From Streptomyces prunicolor NBRC 13075 (GTDB lineage: Bacteria; Actinomycetota; Actinomycetes; Streptomycetales; Streptomycetaceae): a stretch of DNA of 64,000 nt. The stretch is from positions 1-64,000 of the forward strand of contig NZ_BARF01000081.1 of NCBI RefSeq assembly GCF_000367365.1. The letters run 5' to 3'. Shown here in pieces: positions 23,312-32,536 of this stretch (within the stretch, counting starts at the first letter, position 1; the number at the start of each line of letters is the position of its first letter). The notes below the pieces were generated by a model that ran no database searches, was not told the origin of the DNA, and saw nothing but the letters and a program-made list of their open reading frames with translations. A program made the position numbers and the translations under genes.

Positions 23312-24586
23312 GTGACCACCACTGCCGCACCGGGCAGAACACCGGACGCGCAGGCAACGGAATACACGCGCTCATGGCCGGCGTCGATCTGGACCCTGCT
23401 CGTCGGCACGTTCACCGTGAGGGCCTTCGGCTTCACCTTCCCCTACCTGCCCTACCTCCTCACCGACCTTCACCTGGCGACAGGCCTCGTGGGCGTCCTC
23501 CTGGCGGTCTTCGGGACCGGCTGGCTGGCAGGTTCCGCTCTGTGCGGCTGGCTCGCCGACCGCTGGGGCCACCGCGCCACCCTCGTGGCGACCATGCTGC
23601 TCGCCGCAGCCGTCCTCCCGCCGCTCGCCCTCGCGCACACCACGCCGGCGCTGGTCACCACGTCCTTCCTGGCCGGCTTCGTGTACGACGCCCCACGGCC
23701 GGTCGTCACCGCGGCGATCGCCGCCGCCTTCCCCGACAACGCCGCCCGCGTCGCGGTCAACGGCTGGCGCAACCTCGCGGTGAACGTCGGTGCCGCCTTC
23801 GCCGGAACCATCGGCGGTCTGCTCGCGGCGCCCCTCGGGATCGGCACACTGATCTGCATCAACGCGGCCGTCTGCGGCACGTTCGCGCTAATCGCCTGGA
23901 AGCTGGTCGACTCCCAGGAGCCCGCACGCCCCACCAGCTCTCCGGGCGTGGCCGCCGCGCTGGCCGACTCGCGCCTGTGGTGGCTGCTCGCCGCCAGCCT
24001 CACCGCCCTCACCTGCACCGGCAGTCTCTTCTCCGGCTTGCCGCTGCTGATGGAACGCCACGGCCTGTCGGCCGCGGACTACGGCTGGGCCCAGGCCGCG
24101 AACGCCGGCGCGGTCCTGGCGCTGTCACCCGCGCTGAACGGCTGGCTGAGCCGCCGTGCCAGCCGCCCCCACGCGATGACCGGACTGTTCGCCGCCAGTT
24201 CCGTGGGCCTGGCCGTCACCGTCGGCGCCACCGGGTTCGTCTCCTCCACCCTCGGCTACGCCACCGCGGCGGCCCTGGCCGTACCCGGCGAGGTCGTCAT
24301 CTTCGTGGCCGCGGCCGACATCCTCAACCGGATCGCACCTCCCGCGGCCCAGGGAACCTACGCCGGCATCTGGGGGACCACCCTGGCCGGCGCCGTCATC
24401 CTCGCGCCGGCGCTCGCCACCTGGGCGCTCACCCACGGCGGCGACGCCCTGGTCGGCGCCGCCACCTTCAGCTGCGGCCTCCTCGGTGCCGCCCTGTGCT
24501 GGCCCCTCGCCGCCGCCGTACGCCGCCCGCCCGCATCCCCTTCTGCCCGCCCCACCGCCTCTCCCTCGAAGGAAGCCACGTCATGA
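23312..24586 (+). CDS. MFS transporter 1
   Basis: 424 residues from GTG 23312 with AGGAG at 23302-23306; an upstream in-frame ATG (23213) lies inside the hairpin and is disfavoured. Twelve predicted spans; the loop 2-3 signature GWLADRWGHRATLV is the classic MFS motif A. Major-facilitator drug/metabolite exporter type, inner membrane. Its end overlaps the EgtD-like gene by ATGA, which suggests the pair is co-translated and that the transporter moves a histidine-derived betaine or its product; that is inference. Confidence 0.8.
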   Translation: MTTTAAPGRTPDAQATEYTRSWPASIWTLLVGTFTVRAFGFTFPYLPYLLTDLHLATGLVGVLLAVFGTGWLAGSALCGWLADRWGHRATLVATMLLAAAVLPPLALAHTTPALVTTSFLAGFVYDAPRPVVTAAIAAAFPDNAARVAVNGWRNLAVNVGAAFAGTIGGLLAAPLGIGTLICINAAVCGTFALIAWKLVDSQEPARPTSSPGVAAALADSRLWWLLAASLTALTCTGSLFSGLPLLMERHGLSAADYGWAQAANAGAVLALSPALNGWLSRRASRPHAMTGLFAASSVGLAVTVGATGFVSSTLGYATAAALAVPGEVVIFVAAADILNRIAPPAAQGTYAGIWGTTLAGAVILAPALATWALTHGGDALVGAATFSCGLLGAALCWPLAAAVRRPPASPSARPTASPSKEATS

Positions 24587-25545
24587 GTCCGTCTTTCCAA
24601 CTCACCCGTGCCGTTGCCCCGGACTCGACATACGCAGCTCTGCGTCGCGATGTCCTCGCAGGCCTGACCCACAGCCCGAAGACGCTGCCGCCGAAGTGGT
24701 TCTACGACGCCGTCGGCAGCGAGCTGTTCACTCGGATCACCGAGCTCCCCAGTTACTACCCGACGGCTGCCGAGCGCGCCTGCCTGGCCGCCCACTCGAC
24801 GGAGATCGCCTCGGCCACCGGCGCGCGCACCCTGGTCGAGCTCGGCTCGGGCTCCCTCTCCACGAAGAGCCGGCACCTGCTGGACGCGCTGCCCGACCTG
24901 CACACTTACATCCCCGTCGACGTCAGCGAGAGCGCACTCACACTGACCGGCCAGGCGCTCAGCACCGAGCGGCCTCAGCTGAGCGTGCACGCCCTGATCG
25001 CCGACTTCACCGCCGACTTCACCCTGCCGGTCTCCGTCGGGCCGCGGCTGGTCGCGTTCCTGGGCAGCACCATCGGCAACCTGCTGCCCGTCGAACGGAC
25101 CGCGTTCCTGTCCGGCGTGCGGGATCTGCTGGATCCCGGGGACGCGCTGCTGCTCGGCACGGACCTGGTCAAGGACGAATCCGTGCTGGTGGCGGCCTAC
25201 GACGACCCGACCACTTCGCTTTTCAACAAAAACGTGCTGGCAGTCGTTAATCGCGAACTCGGTGCCGACTTCGACACCGACGCCTTCGACCACGTCGCTC
25301 TCTGGAACCCGAACAGCGAATGGGTGGAGATGCGACTGCGCTCGCGTACGGACCAGACCGTGAAAATCCCCGAACTGGACCTCACCGTGCACTTCACCGA
25401 GGGAGAGGACCTGCGTACGGAGATCTCCGCGAAGTTCCGCAGGGACGGCGTCCGCACTGAACTCGCCGCCGCGGGGCTGGACTTGACGCACTGGTGGACG
25501 GACCCGCAGGCCCGGTTCGCGCTGTCCTTGAGCGTCGCACGGTGA
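24583..25545 (+). CDS. EgtD-type L-histidine N-alpha-methyltransferase
   Basis: 320 residues, the normal EgtD length (about 320). Family marks: PPKWFYDAVGSELFTRITEL and LPSYYPTAAE, SAM site VELGSGSLSTKSRHLLDAL, VAFLGSTIGNLLPVE with the histidine-binding Asn at 166, and LRTEISAKFRRDGV with Glu280 and Ser282 at the substrate imidazole positions. EgtD makes hercynine (trimethyl-histidine), the ergothioneine precursor. No egtA, egtB, egtC or egtE gene lies in the window, so here it may feed another pathway together with the neighbouring ATP-grasp ligase and transporters. Start ATG 24583 overlaps the MFS stop. Confidence 0.85.
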   Translation: MSPSFQLTRAVAPDSTYAALRRDVLAGLTHSPKTLPPKWFYDAVGSELFTRITELPSYYPTAAERACLAAHSTEIASATGARTLVELGSGSLSTKSRHLLDALPDLHTYIPVDVSESALTLTGQALSTERPQLSVHALIADFTADFTLPVSVGPRLVAFLGSTIGNLLPVERTAFLSGVRDLLDPGDALLLGTDLVKDESVLVAAYDDPTTSLFNKNVLAVVNRELGADFDTDAFDHVALWNPNSEWVEMRLRSRTDQTVKIPELDLTVHFTEGEDLRTEISAKFRRDGVRTELAAAGLDLTHWWTDPQARFALSLSVAR

Positions 25546-25774
25546 TCCGGGCGACGAGTGGGGCTCATCCGTTGTCCGGTGACCAACTCCCCTTCGGCGT
25601 AAGGCGAATGCCGACTCGCCCGCATGCCGCGCCGTCTCCCCTGTCGCCAACGCGTGAGGACGTCATGCACTTCGCCCTGCCCTTGCCGCCCGCTCGTCAG
25701 ATGGGCCGTCCCCGCGGTGCCGCGCCGGCCCGCATTCCCCGGCATGCACGTCCCGTGGCCCTGCGGGAGGCGAG

Positions 25775-26938
25775 ATGACTGCCATTGCCTCCGCCGAGAG
25801 CACCGCACTCCCGACGACAGACCGGAGGCTGCTGACCGGCATCTTCGCCGCCCTGGGCATCGTGATGGCGGTGTGGGGAGCAAGGATGCCCGCTGTCCAG
25901 GCTGCCGCGCATCTCACCTCGGGCGAGCTCGCAGTCGTCCTGCTCGGCGCCGCGGCCGGCCTGGTCGCCGGGCTCCAGGTTGCCGGCCGACTGGCTGAGC
26001 GTCATGGACCCTCACGGCTGCTGGTCAGCCCCATGGTCCTCTTCGGCGTCGCGCTGGTGGTGCTCGGCCAGTGCCGCACGCTGCCGTCCCTTGCCCTGGG
26101 CGCAGCGGTCATGGGAGTCGCACACGGACTGCTGGACGTCGGCGCAAACACCTGTGCTGTCCACGTTGAGCGGGCCTACCGCCGGAAGATCATGCAGTCC
26201 CTCCATGCCGCGTACTCGGTCGGAGCCCTCTGTGGTGCAGCACTCGCGGCCACCACCACGTGGATGCCGTACGACGTGCTGTTCACCGCGGTCGGTGCAG
26301 TCACCGTCCTCGGCGCTCTCGGCGCCGTGCCGGCCGTCCGCGCGGCACAGCACCTCGACGACGCAACCGGTCAGCCCAGTACGGAAGATGAGGCCAGTCC
26401 GTCCTCATCACGCGTCACCGTATGGGTACTGGGTGCCCTTGCGGCCGGCTGTCTCCTGGGCGAGGGGGCCGCAGTGGACTGGAGTGCAGTTCACCTGCAC
26501 TCACTGCATTCCAGCGAGGCGACCGCGGCCACCGCGTACGCGCTCTACAGCGCGGCCATGGCCACCGGCAGGATTTTCGGCGACCGGCTGACCACCCGCT
26601 TCGGGGCGCCCGCCGTCGTACGAACCGGAGCCGCGCTGGCTGCCGCCGGGCTTGGCGCCGGCCTGGCCGTCGGCACCGTGCCGGCTGCTCTACTCGGATG
26701 GACGGCGCTCGGCCTGGGCCTGTCCACCGCCGTTCCTTCACTGATCTCCGCAGCCGGACGAGGAGGACCGCGCGCCGTCGCCGCGGTCGCGTCCACCGGC
26801 TACCTCGGCCTGCTCACCGGCCCCGCCGCCATCGGGGCGCTCGCCTCACTCACGAGCGTGCCCACCGCCCTGGCGCTGCCCGTCCTCCTGGCGGCAGCCG
26901 TCGCCCTCGCCGCCCACCGAGCTCTGGAGACACGATGA
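25775..26938 (+). CDS. MFS transporter 2
   Basis: 387 residues from ATG 25775, ribosome site GGGAGGCGAG. About twelve hydrophobic spans; AERHGPSRLLVSPMVLFGVA is the loop after span 2-3, GGPRAVAAVASTGYLGLLTG the loop-10-11 region. The form (IVMAVWGARMPAVQAAAHLT start, ATGRIFGDRLTTRFGAPAVV) resembles the sugar/fucose-permease-like YbjJ group of MFS. ATGA overlap with the HAD gene. Upstream gap 25546-25774 holds no recognisable gene. Confidence 0.8.
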   Translation: MTAIASAESTALPTTDRRLLTGIFAALGIVMAVWGARMPAVQAAAHLTSGELAVVLLGAAAGLVAGLQVAGRLAERHGPSRLLVSPMVLFGVALVVLGQCRTLPSLALGAAVMGVAHGLLDVGANTCAVHVERAYRRKIMQSLHAAYSVGALCGAALAATTTWMPYDVLFTAVGAVTVLGALGAVPAVRAAQHLDDATGQPSTEDEASPSSSRVTVWVLGALAAGCLLGEGAAVDWSAVHLHSLHSSEATAATAYALYSAAMATGRIFGDRLTTRFGAPAVVRTGAALAAAGLGAGLAVGTVPAALLGWTALGLGLSTAVPSLISAAGRGGPRAVAAVASTGYLGLLTGPAAIGALASLTSVPTALALPVLLAAAVALAAHRALETR

Positions 26939-27621
26939 CCGTCCCCGCCCCAACCACCCCCACCGACACCGGAATTGACGCCCTGATCCTCGACTACAAC
27001 GGCGTCAAGGGTCGGCAGCCCGACACCCTCCTGTGGACCCGCCTCGCCGAGGTCGCCGAGTGGCCCGGGCACCTCAACGCCTTCCAGGACGCCTTCTGGG
27101 CCGCTCGGGACGCCTACGACGCCGGAGAACTGAGCGACCTCGCCTACTGGGCGAAAGTCCTCGGCTATCACCCCGGAGCACGGGCCCTGCGCGCCCTGCG
27201 CGCCGCCGACACCGCGATGTGGATCCGCACCGACGACCGCGTCCTTGACCTCCTGTACCGCGCCCGTCGGCCTGACCTGCGCATGGTGCTCTTGTCCAAT
27301 GCCCCGCACTTCCTGAGCGACGCCCTCGACGCCACCGACTGGCGGCGCGATCTGATGACCGATGCCCTCTACTCAGCCCGTCTAGGACTGTGCAAGCCGG
27401 ACCCGGCCGCCTACCTCCACGCGCTGGAGGCCACGGGCGTCGACGACCCCGGGCGCGTCCTGTTTGTCGACGACCGCACGGACAACTGCGAAGCCGCCGC
27501 ACGTCTGGGCCTGCGCACCCTCCACTACACCGGTGACCCGGCCGCCCTCGCCCGCCACCTCCCGCAGGCCCCGGCCGCGACCGTCCGGTGCAGCACCGAC
27601 AGCCAGCTGCTGACCGGCTGA
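26935..27621 (+). CDS. HAD-superfamily hydrolase (HAD-IA type)
   Basis: 228 residues, coupled to the MFS gene by ATGA. Motif I is LILDYNGVKG (Asp nucleophile present; second acidic position is Asn, as in some HAD-IA members), motif II MVLLSNAP, motif III lysine in LGLCKPDPAAYLHAL, motif IV VLFVDDRTDNCEAA. Likely a small-molecule phosphatase; the Asn at the acid/base position could weaken phosphatase activity. Substrate unknown. It is followed by the copy 5 element. Confidence 0.8.
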   Translation: MTVPAPTTPTDTGIDALILDYNGVKGRQPDTLLWTRLAEVAEWPGHLNAFQDAFWAARDAYDAGELSDLAYWAKVLGYHPGARALRALRAADTAMWIRTDDRVLDLLYRARRPDLRMVLLSNAPHFLSDALDATDWRRDLMTDALYSARLGLCKPDPAAYLHALEATGVDDPGRVLFVDDRTDNCEAAARLGLRTLHYTGDPAALARHLPQAPAATVRCSTDSQLLTG

Positions 27622-27641
27622 CGTAGAGCCCGTCGGCGGCC

Positions 27642-27667
27642 GCGAAATCTATCCACAGGCAATCCGG
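27642..27667 (+). promoter_or_regulatory. 26-bp conserved upstream element, copy 5 (before LAxTG surface protein)
   Basis: GCGAAATCTATCCACAGG followed by CAATCCGG, matching copy 1 at 22 of 26 positions and identical through the first 18. It lies 20 bases after the HAD stop and 86 before the surface protein ATG. Confidence 0.65.
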
Positions 27668-27753
27668 ATGACGATTGCTCACGGCACGGGGCACCGCCCC
27701 GTAAAGCCCGAACTGACGCCTTCTTGTCCCCTATATAGAGAGGCACCATCTTC

Positions 27754-28593
27754 ATGCTCAGAACTCGACCAGGCCTGCTGCGGAGAGCTGCCGCGACGGC
27801 CGCCGTGGTGGCAGCGGCCGGCCTCTTCGCGGCTCCGGCAGCCTCGGCCGTCGACGAGCCCACCCCGGACCAGCCCACGGCCAGCGCCTCGGATGAACCG
27901 CTCCTGGACCTGGGGATATCCGCATCGGCCGAGGTGAGCGTCGGTGCCACGACCGACCCGACCACCGACCCGACCGATCCGGGCGACGGTACCGACCCGA
28001 GCACAGATCCCACCGAGCCCGGCACGGACCCGACAGACCCGGGTACGCCCACCGACCCGGGCACCGACCCGACGGACCCGGGAACGGACCCCACCGATCC
28101 CGGGACGCCGACGGACCCGGGAACTCCCACCGACCCGGGAACTCCCACCGACCCGGGGACTCCGACGGACCCGGGCACCCCGAGCGATCCCGGTACCCCC
28201 ACCGACCCGGGGACTCCGACCGACCCGGGGACCGACCCCACGGACCCCGGAACGGACCCCACGACTCCCACCCCGACCCCGACGGATCCAGGCCAGAGCG
28301 GTGGCGGCTCCGGCGGGAACTCGGATTCCGGAGGCGCCAACGGCAGCGGCAGCAGCGGTTCAGGGAGCGGAAGCGGAGCGACGTCGTCGAGCGAGGATCG
28401 CGCCTCGGCAGCGAAGTCCAACACCTTCGAGCCCGCGGCCGACGCCTCGCTGGCACACACCGGCGCGTCGGGGGACGGCACCCTGGCGCTCGCCGCCGGG
28501 GGACTGCTCGCGGTAGGTATCTCCGCCGTCGGCGCCGCCCACTACACCCGCCGCCGCACGGGACCAGACGAGCAGCCTTCACCGCAGGGCTGA
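27754..28593 (+). CDS. LAxTG-anchored surface protein with Thr-Asp-Pro-Gly repeats
   Basis: 279 residues from ATG 27754; AGAGAGGC upstream. Signal peptide (AATAAVVAAAGLFAAPAASA), a rigid tract of about 110 residues made of TDPGT-type repeats (TDPTDPGTPTDPGTDPTDPG and variants, about residues 68-178), a Gly/Ser linker, then the sorting signal LAHTG (about 233-237), hydrophobic helix LALAAGGLLAVGISAVGAA and tail HYTRRRTG. LAxTG is the class E sortase substrate form in Streptomyces. The proline-rich stalk with no ligand domain suggests a wall-spanning spacer or adhesin. Control by the 26-bp element links it to transfer. Confidence 0.8.
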   Translation: MLRTRPGLLRRAAATAAVVAAAGLFAAPAASAVDEPTPDQPTASASDEPLLDLGISASAEVSVGATTDPTTDPTDPGDGTDPSTDPTEPGTDPTDPGTPTDPGTDPTDPGTDPTDPGTPTDPGTPTDPGTPTDPGTPTDPGTPSDPGTPTDPGTPTDPGTDPTDPGTDPTTPTPTPTDPGQSGGGSGGNSDSGGANGSGSSGSGSGSGATSSSEDRASAAKSNTFEPAADASLAHTGASGDGTLALAAGGLLAVGISAVGAAHYTRRRTGPDEQPSPQG

Positions 28594-28699
28594 CCACAGA
28601 CGCATTGGCGCCTCTCTGCGCCGATGGGGGATCCCGAGCAGCCGGCCGGGCCAGCCCGAAACCCGAACGAACACCTCACCCAACGAAGGAACGTTTCTC

Positions 28700-29038
28700 A
28701 TGCGACCAGCGCTCCGCAACGCCGTCATGACGACGACGGCCACCGCGGTCCTGCTCGGCGGGATCGCCGCGACGGCCACCCCGGCCTCCGCGGTCGGCTC
28801 CAGCACGTGCACCCGGAATGACAAGAACCACAGCGTCCGGGGCCCCAACTTGGAATGGCCGGCTATCCGCACCGGTCCCGGCGTGGCCTACAAGGCCAAG
28901 GGCCACCTCGACTCCGCCGGCGAGTTCTGGGTGGAGTGCTCCGCCAAGAACAAGTACGGCAACCGCTGGTACTACGGCGAATCCCTCTCCAGCAGCACCT
29001 ACGGCATGAAGGGCTGGGTCGCCGCCAGCTGGTTCTAG
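28700..29038 (+). CDS. Secreted SH3-like protein 2
   Basis: 112 residues from ATG 28700, GAAGGAAC upstream. Signal peptide (ATAVLLGGIAATATPASA-VG), then an SH3b-like domain with GPNLEWPAIRTGPGVAYKAK, FWVECSAKNKYGNRWYYGE and GMKGWVAASWF. Cysteines at CTRND and VECSA correspond in place to those of SH3-like protein 1 and protein 4. Function outside the cell unknown. Confidence 0.7.
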   Translation: MRPALRNAVMTTTATAVLLGGIAATATPASAVGSSTCTRNDKNHSVRGPNLEWPAIRTGPGVAYKAKGHLDSAGEFWVECSAKNKYGNRWYYGESLSSSTYGMKGWVAASWF

Positions 29039-29242
29039 TACCACCGCGCGCCGCCGCCGCGACGCGCCACCAGACCGCTCCCGCACGGAGCGACCGGGCC
29101 CAAGCGCCGTGACTACGACGGCCAGGCCCACCTTCCAAGCCTCGGCGACGTCGGTGTCCGACATCGCGTCCAGTGCCTGCCCACCGACCCCTCGCCGTGG
29201 CACACCCCTACCCAACAGCACCCTTTTTATGGAGGTTTGAAC

Positions 29243-29602
29243 ATGTATGCACGCCGAATAGCCGTGCTGGGGGCCGCTGCGGCCGCCGTCTCCTTGCCGC
29301 TGCTGTCCGCCCCGGCGGCGACCGCAGCGCCGCAGTCGGTCGCCACCGCGATGCCCGCCTCGTCCTGCACCACCAACCCGTACCTCCCGTGGGCGGTCCA
29401 CGGCACCACCGCGGTGACCATCCGCTCGAAGGCCACCACCACGTCGACGGCCGTCGGGATCCTCTACAAGTCGCACCGGTTCACGGTGCACAAGACCACC
29501 TCGGGTGCGAAGTGGGTCTACATCACCGACAAGAACACCAAGAAGACGGGCTGGGTCAGCGGTCGGTACGTCTACCGCGACGTCCGTATGTGCACGGACT
29601 GA
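29243..29602 (+). CDS. Secreted SH3-like protein 3
   Basis: 119 residues from ATG 29243 with GGAGG (29231-29235) 7 bases before. Signal peptide (GAAAAAVSLPLLSAPAATAA) then WAVHGTTAVTIRSKATTTST, AVGILYKSHRFTVHKTTSGA, KWVYITDKNTKKTGWVSGRY: a complete SH3b fold pattern with one cysteine at each end of the domain (SSCTT and MCTD), probably a disulfide. Third of four such genes scattered in 10 kb. Confidence 0.7.
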   Translation: MYARRIAVLGAAAAAVSLPLLSAPAATAAPQSVATAMPASSCTTNPYLPWAVHGTTAVTIRSKATTTSTAVGILYKSHRFTVHKTTSGAKWVYITDKNTKKTGWVSGRYVYRDVRMCTD

Positions 29603-29714
29603 GGAACCACCTCCTGTCGGTGTCCCGGGCCGCCCGGCCCGGGACACCCCGCCCGCCCGGCCTGCCTCTTCGCGCCGCGGCCTCCACTCCAGTCCTCACC
29701 CCAGGTGATCCCTC

Positions 29715-31010
29715 ATGCCGTTGTTCCCGCACCGCCGGGCCGTCCTGCGACGACCGCCGCTCATGCGCGCCGCCGACGCGGTGGCCACCGCCGTCACCAC
29801 GTACGCCGTACCGCTCCTGGTGCTGACAACCACCGGCTCCACCGCCCTGACCGGCATCGCCTTCCTCCTGGAGTGGCTGCCCCGCCTCGCCGCGTTCACC
29901 ATCGGCGGCCCCCTCGTCGACCGCTACCGCGCCGACCGCGTCTTCCGCGCCGCCACCACGGGCCGTGGACTGCTGCTGGCCGCCGCTGCCCTCACACTCC
30001 TCGCGCTTCCCGCCGGCGGCACCACCGCCACCGGCACGGTCATGGCCGTCGGCGCCCTGAGCGGCCTCCTCGCACAGACCTCCTTCGTTGCCGTCGAAAC
30101 CCTCGGTGCCCAGGCCAGCCGGGCCGCCGGCGCCCATGCCCACCGCGTCCAGTCCGTTCAGATCAGCATCGACCAAGGCGCCCTGCTCATCGGCCCGCTG
30201 CTCGGCGGACTGCTGCTCCTGGCCGGACCCTCCACCCTCCTCGCCGTCGTCGCGGTCCTCTCCGTCAGCGCCGCGCTCCTCACCGAGTCCCTGCCCGGAC
30301 CTGCCGTTGCCGGGAGTGAGCCGGACCGGCAGTCAGTTGTCGCGAGCCTGCGCACCGGATGGCACACCGTGCGCGCCATCCCCGCCCTGGGCTGGCTCGT
30401 CACCGGCCTGATCGCCAGCAACCTCGCCGTCGCCGTCGCCCAGGTCAGCGCTCCGATCACCGTGCTCCACACGTACGGTGCCTCCTCTCTCGCCGTCGGC
30501 GCCGTCTGGAGCGCGGCAGGCGTCGTCGCGCTGGGCGCCGTCGCGGCCAGCCGCCGCCTCATCGACCACCACGGCCTGTGGCCGGTAGGTGCCGCTGCGG
30601 CCGCCACTGCCTGTCTGGCCTGTCTGGCCACCGCTCTCGCCCCCGGACTGAGCAGCTACGCCCTGACGATCGCCGTTCTCATGGCCGGTGAAGGCGCGCT
30701 CACCGTCGTCCTGCGCACCCTGCGCGCCCGGCTGATCCCGGCGGCCGTCTTCGGCGGCACGCTGAGCGTCACCATCGTCCTGATCGTCATCCCGATGCCC
30801 GTCGCCGGCGCCCTGGTCGCCGCGCTGCCCGCCGGCCGGCTCCCCGCCCTCCTGCTGATCTGCTCCGCGGCCCAGGGCCTCGCGATGGCACTGGCCTTCC
30901 GCGGCCTGTGGCGCCACCGCGCCTCATACGCCGCGCCGCACACCCCTGCCGAGCAGACGGCGGGCACCGAACCGGCTCCCGCGGCCCTCGCAGCCGCGGA
31001 CGCCTCCTGA
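29715..31010 (+). CDS. MFS transporter 3
   Basis: 431 residues from ATG 29715, AGGTGATCC upstream. About twelve spans with GGPLVDRYRADRVFRAATTG as loop 2-3; the layout (PPLMRAADAVATAVTTYAVP start and a basic loop QSVVASLRTGWHTVRAIPAL between spans 6 and 7) is that of the MFS_3/enterobactin-exporter-like group. Lies 33 bp before the ATP-grasp ligase on the same strand, so export of the ligase product is a natural guess. Confidence 0.8.
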   Translation: MPLFPHRRAVLRRPPLMRAADAVATAVTTYAVPLLVLTTTGSTALTGIAFLLEWLPRLAAFTIGGPLVDRYRADRVFRAATTGRGLLLAAAALTLLALPAGGTTATGTVMAVGALSGLLAQTSFVAVETLGAQASRAAGAHAHRVQSVQISIDQGALLIGPLLGGLLLLAGPSTLLAVVAVLSVSAALLTESLPGPAVAGSEPDRQSVVASLRTGWHTVRAIPALGWLVTGLIASNLAVAVAQVSAPITVLHTYGASSLAVGAVWSAAGVVALGAVAASRRLIDHHGLWPVGAAAAATACLACLATALAPGLSSYALTIAVLMAGEGALTVVLRTLRARLIPAAVFGGTLSVTIVLIVIPMPVAGALVAALPAGRLPALLLICSAAQGLAMALAFRGLWRHRASYAAPHTPAEQTAGTEPAPAALAAADAS

Positions 31011-31043
31011 ACCAACACCGCGTCCCATCCCAGGAGTTGCTCC

Positions 31044-32291
31044 ATGTCCCAACCCAAGCTGCTCGTCATCGGCTCGGCACCCGAACTGATGCGCCGGTAC
31101 ATGCTGGAGTCCGCCGCCGCCGAGCACTCCCTCCTCCTCATCGACGACGAGGCGCCCACCTGGCAACTGCCCTACATCGTCGACTTCGAGAAGACCGACC
31201 TCAACGACCCGGCCCGCGTGATCGCGGCCGCCGAGGCCCTGGCCCGCCACTGGACCATCGCCGGAGTCCTGACTTACAACGAGTACCTGCTCATGACGAC
31301 GGCCAAGGTCGCCGAACATCTCCAACTGCCCGGCAACACGCCGACCGCCGTCGCCGCCGCCCGCGACAAGGCCACCAGCAGGCAACTGTTCGCCGCCTCC
31401 GACGTCCCCTCGGCCGCCTCCACCTGGGTCCACAGCCTCGCCGCAGCCGCCTCCGCCGCAGAGCGCATCGGCGGATACCCCGTCGTCCTCAAGCCCGCCG
31501 CGCACGCCGGCAGCATCGGCGTCGTCCGCGTCGACAGCATCACCGACCTGCCCGCCCTCTGGGACATCGCCTCCGCCGGCGCCGCCCACCAGGGCCCCGA
31601 AGGTCAGGGGGGAATCCTCCTGGAGGAGTTCCTCGACGGCCCGGAAGTGTCCGTCGAGACCATCACCGAGAACGGCGTCACCACCGCCGTCGCCGTCACC
31701 CACAAGGCGGTCGGCTTCGAGCCCTTCTTCATGGAGCGTGCCCATCTCGTCATCGCCGGTGACCCGCTGCTCGACGACGTAGCCCCCATCGCCGCAGCCG
31801 CCCTGCGCGCCGTGGGCATCACCCACGGCGTCTCCCACGTCGAAATGAAGCTCACGGCCTCAGGCCCCCGCCTCATCGAGGTCAACGCCCGCCTCGGCGG
31901 CGACCGCATCGGCCAACTCGTGCACCACGCAACGGGCGTAGACCTCGCGGCAGCCGCCGCCGACCTCGCCATCGGCCGAACCCCGGACCTCACGACCACC
32001 CGCGCGCGCAGCGCCGCGATCGGCATGATCTACCCGCCCACCGACGGCACCGTGACCGGGCTCGCCCTGCATCCCCACCCGTTCGACGCCCATCACCTGC
32101 AGGAACTCCAGTGGCTGTGCGACGTCGGCGACCACGTCACCCTCACACCGTCGTCCACCGAACCGAACAACATCCGCGGCGGCTTCGCGATCGTTACCGG
32201 CGACACCGCAGCCGACGTGCGCCGTCACCTCGACAGCGTCCTCGGCCGCGCCCAGGTCGAGGTCCGCCCCACGATGATCAGCGCCGCGTGA
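31044..32291 (+). CDS. ATP-grasp carboxylate-amine ligase (L-amino acid ligase-like)
   Basis: 415 residues from ATG 31044, AGGAG 7 bases upstream. N-terminal Rossmann part (KLLVIGSAPELMRRYMLESA), ATP-grasp core with lysine in GGYPVVLKPAAHAGSIGVVR, the ILLEEFLDGPEVSVETIT strand, HVEMKLTASGPRLIEVNARL with the Mg-binding Glu/Asn pair, and GGDRIGQLVHHATGVDL; a C-terminal lid follows (about 310-415). This resembles BacD-type dipeptide synthetases and related amino acid ligases. With EgtD and MFS neighbours, coupling of an amino acid to a histidine betaine is conceivable but unproven. Confidence 0.8.
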   Translation: MSQPKLLVIGSAPELMRRYMLESAAAEHSLLLIDDEAPTWQLPYIVDFEKTDLNDPARVIAAAEALARHWTIAGVLTYNEYLLMTTAKVAEHLQLPGNTPTAVAAARDKATSRQLFAASDVPSAASTWVHSLAAAASAAERIGGYPVVLKPAAHAGSIGVVRVDSITDLPALWDIASAGAAHQGPEGQGGILLEEFLDGPEVSVETITENGVTTAVAVTHKAVGFEPFFMERAHLVIAGDPLLDDVAPIAAAALRAVGITHGVSHVEMKLTASGPRLIEVNARLGGDRIGQLVHHATGVDLAAAAADLAIGRTPDLTTTRARSAAIGMIYPPTDGTVTGLALHPHPFDAHHLQELQWLCDVGDHVTLTPSSTEPNNIRGGFAIVTGDTAADVRRHLDSVLGRAQVEVRPTMISAA

Positions 32292-32536
32292 GCCGCACCA
32301 CTGCGTACCACTGCGCCGCGGCCGGTCACCGGCCCGCCGAGCTCCCGGCGGCGAAGACCGTCGTCAGCTCCGTCGATCGCGCAGCCGACCGGTACACGAC
32401 CGGGCCGAGGAGCCCTTGACGACGTTCGGGGCGCTCCATTCGCCACGGCCAGCCCGCCCGGTCTCCGTGTCCGCGCAGAGCGCGCTGGGCGCGAGCGTAA
32501 TTCACATCAAATCCTATTGAAAGGCTTCAGAACGTC

